Of a stretch of DNA of 7,600 bases, positions 5,983 through 7,600 are shown one piece after another. A model generated the notes under the pieces. The model was not told where the DNA came from. It saw only the letters and a program-made list of their open reading frames with translations, and made no database searches. Location: NCBI GenBank assembly GCA_030424825.1, contig JAUHWE010000205.1:1-7600 (forward strand). The letters are read 5' to 3'. The position numbers and the translations under genes were made by a program. Every line of letters begins with the position of its first letter. Positions within the stretch are counted from its first letter, which is position 1. This DNA comes from Verrucomicrobiia bacterium. GTDB lineage: Bacteria; Verrucomicrobiota; Verrucomicrobiia; Opitutales; Opitutaceae.

Positions 5983-6067
5983 AGTATAGCTTTTAGAGCT
6001 GGGTTTGAGGAGAGAGTCAGGCCACTTCTTGAGTTCAAGTGTTGGGAACGAACCCGAATTCTTGACA

Positions 6068-7600
6068 ATGGCCTCCTTCGATGCGCAATTCGGAGGCGAC
6101 CCTCAAACCCAATCTATGCAAGAAGCCATTCAGCTGCTCTTTACACCCACTGGCCTTTTTCTGATACTCCTCGGTACTTCCCTAGGCGTATTTGTGGGAG
6201 CAATACCCGGTTTGACGGGAACCATGCTGATTGCTCTCGTATTGCCACTTACCTATGGAGCAAACCCCCAGTACGCCCTCACTTTACTGATCAGCATCTA
6301 TGTCGGGGCGGTTAGTGGAGGAATGGTCACTGCGACGCTGCTTCGTATGCCCGGAACGCCCGCATCGATCGTGACAACCTTCGATGGCTATCCGATGGCT
6401 CAAAAAGGGCAGCCTGAAAAGGCGCTCGGTCTGGCAGTGATGGCATCCTTTGTTGGGGGACTGATTTCGTGGGGGTTCTTGATCCTTCTCGCCAAGCCCA
6501 TCGCGACCCTTTCTACGAAGTTCGGCCCCTTCGAGTATTTTACGCTGGTTCTGATGGCCTTGGTCCTGATTGCTAGCATTGGGGGTAAGTCGCTATCGAA
6601 GTCCCTTTTGTCTGGATTTCTCGGCATACTGCTTTCCATGCCGGGCATCGCGGCGGCGACGGGACAGTCCCGGCTTACGTTTGGCATCACCGCTTTGAAT
6701 GACGGCTTCAAGCTACTTCCGGTCTTGATTGGGCTGTTCGCGATCAACCAGATTTTCCGTGACGTTATCGACCTAAAAAAGAATACCGAAATAAAGGAGA
6801 TTCAAACCAAGGGGCTTTCCTTGAAATGGGCGGACTTCCGAAAACAGTTTATCAATATGATTCGTTCCTCTGTCATTGGAACGTGGATAGGGCTTCTTCC
6901 GGGCATTGGGGCGAACATCGGTTCGGTCGCGGCGTATACGGTTGCTAAGAATTCGTCCAAGACACCGGAGAAGTTTGGCACGGGTCACGACGAAGGGATC
7001 GTATCCGCTGAAGCGGCTAACAATGCGACGATCGGGGGAGCGCTTATTCCTCTAGTGGCAATGGGCCTTCCCGGTTCTGTGGTGGAAGCGGTCCTTCTAG
7101 GGGCGCTTGTCGTTCATGGACTGCAACCGGGGCCGCGCCTTTTTGGAGAGCATCCGGAGATGGTCTACACTATTATGGGGGCGATGTTTTTGGCCAATAT
7201 CGCAATGGCCATGATCATGGGTTTTTCCATGCGCTGGCTTGCTAGGATTTCTAGGATTCCGAGCGCTTATCTACTGCCTGTCATATTGGTGTTCTGCGTG
7301 ATCGGTTCCTTCGCGCTCTCGAACCGCCTCTTCGACGTATGGGTTATGATCGCTTTTGGAGGATTGGGTTTCTTTCTCGAATCGAAAAAGATACCTCTGG
7401 CTCCCTTCGTCATTGGCTTCGTCTTAGGTCCGATCGCGGAGGACAATCTTTCTGCGGGGCTGATGGCGACGAATGGTTCATGGCTTCCCATTGTAACACG
7501 CCCCATTTCGTTGGCCTTTCTAGGCGTTTCACTCGTGATGCTCATCCTTCCCATGCTAAAGAGAACGCGCCCCGACTCCAACAGCGAACCCCTCGTCTCC
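6068..7600 (+). CDS. tctA: Tripartite tricarboxylate transporter permease, large subunit (TctA family), 3' end cut by window edge
   Basis: The frame gives 511 residues from the ATG at 6068 and has no stop before the right edge; TctA proteins are about 500 residues, so it is almost complete. TctA is the large membrane subunit of secondary carriers that take up citrate or other carboxylates with a binding protein (TctC) and a small subunit (TctB). Two related halves are visible: GAIPGLTG (44-51) and LLPGIGAN (276-283). Further family motifs are MPGTPASIVTTFDGYPM (94-110), EKFGTGHDEG (301-310) leading into EAANNA (315-320), GGALIPLVAMGLPGS (323-337) and GPIAEDNL (454-461). Many hydrophobic segments fill the rest. 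The 16 residues before Met17 are unusual, so translation could begin at 6116 (MQEAIQLLF); a GGAGG at 6092-6096 is 19 bases from that ATG, too far to decide it. It is divergent from the sugar importer. Neither TctB nor TctC lies upstream; they may lie beyond the edge or be absent. Confidence 0.93.
   Translation, partial: MASFDAQFGGDPQTQSMQEAIQLLFTPTGLFLILLGTSLGVFVGAIPGLTGTMLIALVLPLTYGANPQYALTLLISIYVGAVSGGMVTATLLRMPGTPASIVTTFDGYPMAQKGQPEKALGLAVMASFVGGLISWGFLILLAKPIATLSTKFGPFEYFTLVLMALVLIASIGGKSLSKSLLSGFLGILLSMPGIAAATGQSRLTFGITALNDGFKLLPVLIGLFAINQIFRDVIDLKKNTEIKEIQTKGLSLKWADFRKQFINMIRSSVIGTWIGLLPGIGANIGSVAAYTVAKNSSKTPEKFGTGHDEGIVSAEAANNATIGGALIPLVAMGLPGSVVEAVLLGALVVHGLQPGPRLFGEHPEMVYTIMGAMFLANIAMAMIMGFSMRWLARISRIPSAYLLPVILVFCVIGSFALSNRLFDVWVMIAFGGLGFFLESKKIPLAPFVIGFVLGPIAEDNLSAGLMATNGSWLPIVTRPISLAFLGVSLVMLILPMLKRTRPDSNSEPLVS

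Larger units (their letters stand above)
5472..6067. other. 596-base divergent intergenic region packed with repeats
   Basis: No gene is supported here. From left to right it holds a 58-base leader of the binding-protein gene, an inverted-repeat element (5530-5752) with a palindrome inside, a second palindrome (5764-5837), a detached element end (5861-5880), a strong hairpin (5906-5982) and an 85-base leader of the TctA gene. A possible minus-strand -10 box, TAGAAT, lies at 5504-5499, but I find no good -35 at normal spacing. In the TctA leader a perfect 5-base inverted repeat, CTTGA-gt-TCAAG (6028-6039), might be an operator; a TTGACA at 6062-6067 abuts the start codon and cannot be that gene's -35. 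Confidence 0.6.

Noticed and set aside
5941..6315. Plus-strand frame of 124 codons across the hairpin and TctA start
   Set aside because: It runs through a non-coding hairpin and overlaps the TctA coding frame out of phase; the product has no recognisable features.

Overview
The window reads as an accessory carbohydrate-use locus from a PVC-group bacterium, most likely Verrucomicrobiota, with Planctomycetota possible. The reasons are a secreted FGly-type sulfatase beside a sugar ABC importer, a substrate-binding lipoprotein whose GDGT / CYLGTDN / GLWSYN pattern I associate with that superphylum, no clear Shine-Dalgarno sequence in front of any of the five genes, and intergenic gaps filled with short palindromes beginning GTAGG. 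The phylum call is inference from gene style, not from a marker gene.

Four genes lie on the minus strand and are transcribed right to left: a substrate-binding lipoprotein (5471-4491), a two-domain sugar ABC ATPase (4108-2603), an RbsC-type permease (2596-1553, 6 bases after the ATPase) and a secreted sulfatase (1263-1, running off the left edge). This is a complete binding protein / ATPase / permease importer of the ribose/galactose (CUT2-like) class. The sulfatase next to it suggests extracytoplasmic removal of sulfate followed by uptake of the freed sugar. The actual substrate cannot be read from the sequence. A TctA-type permease (6068-7600, running off the right edge) points the other way from a 596-base divergent gap; no partner TctB or TctC gene is in the window.

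The most distinctive part is the non-coding DNA. The gaps after the binding-protein gene (4109-4490) and after the permease gene (1264-1552) each carry a copy of the same 28-base-arm palindrome. The divergent gap (5472-6067) holds a 223-base element with 35-base terminal inverted repeats, a GTAGG palindrome nested inside it, a second palindrome, a third detached copy of the element's end, and a very strong hairpin with 28-base arms. These look like REP/MITE-type repeats layered on one another. I find no phage, CRISPR, tRNA, rRNA or toxin-antitoxin feature, and no evidence of an undescribed enzymatic system; the genes themselves are recognisable families.
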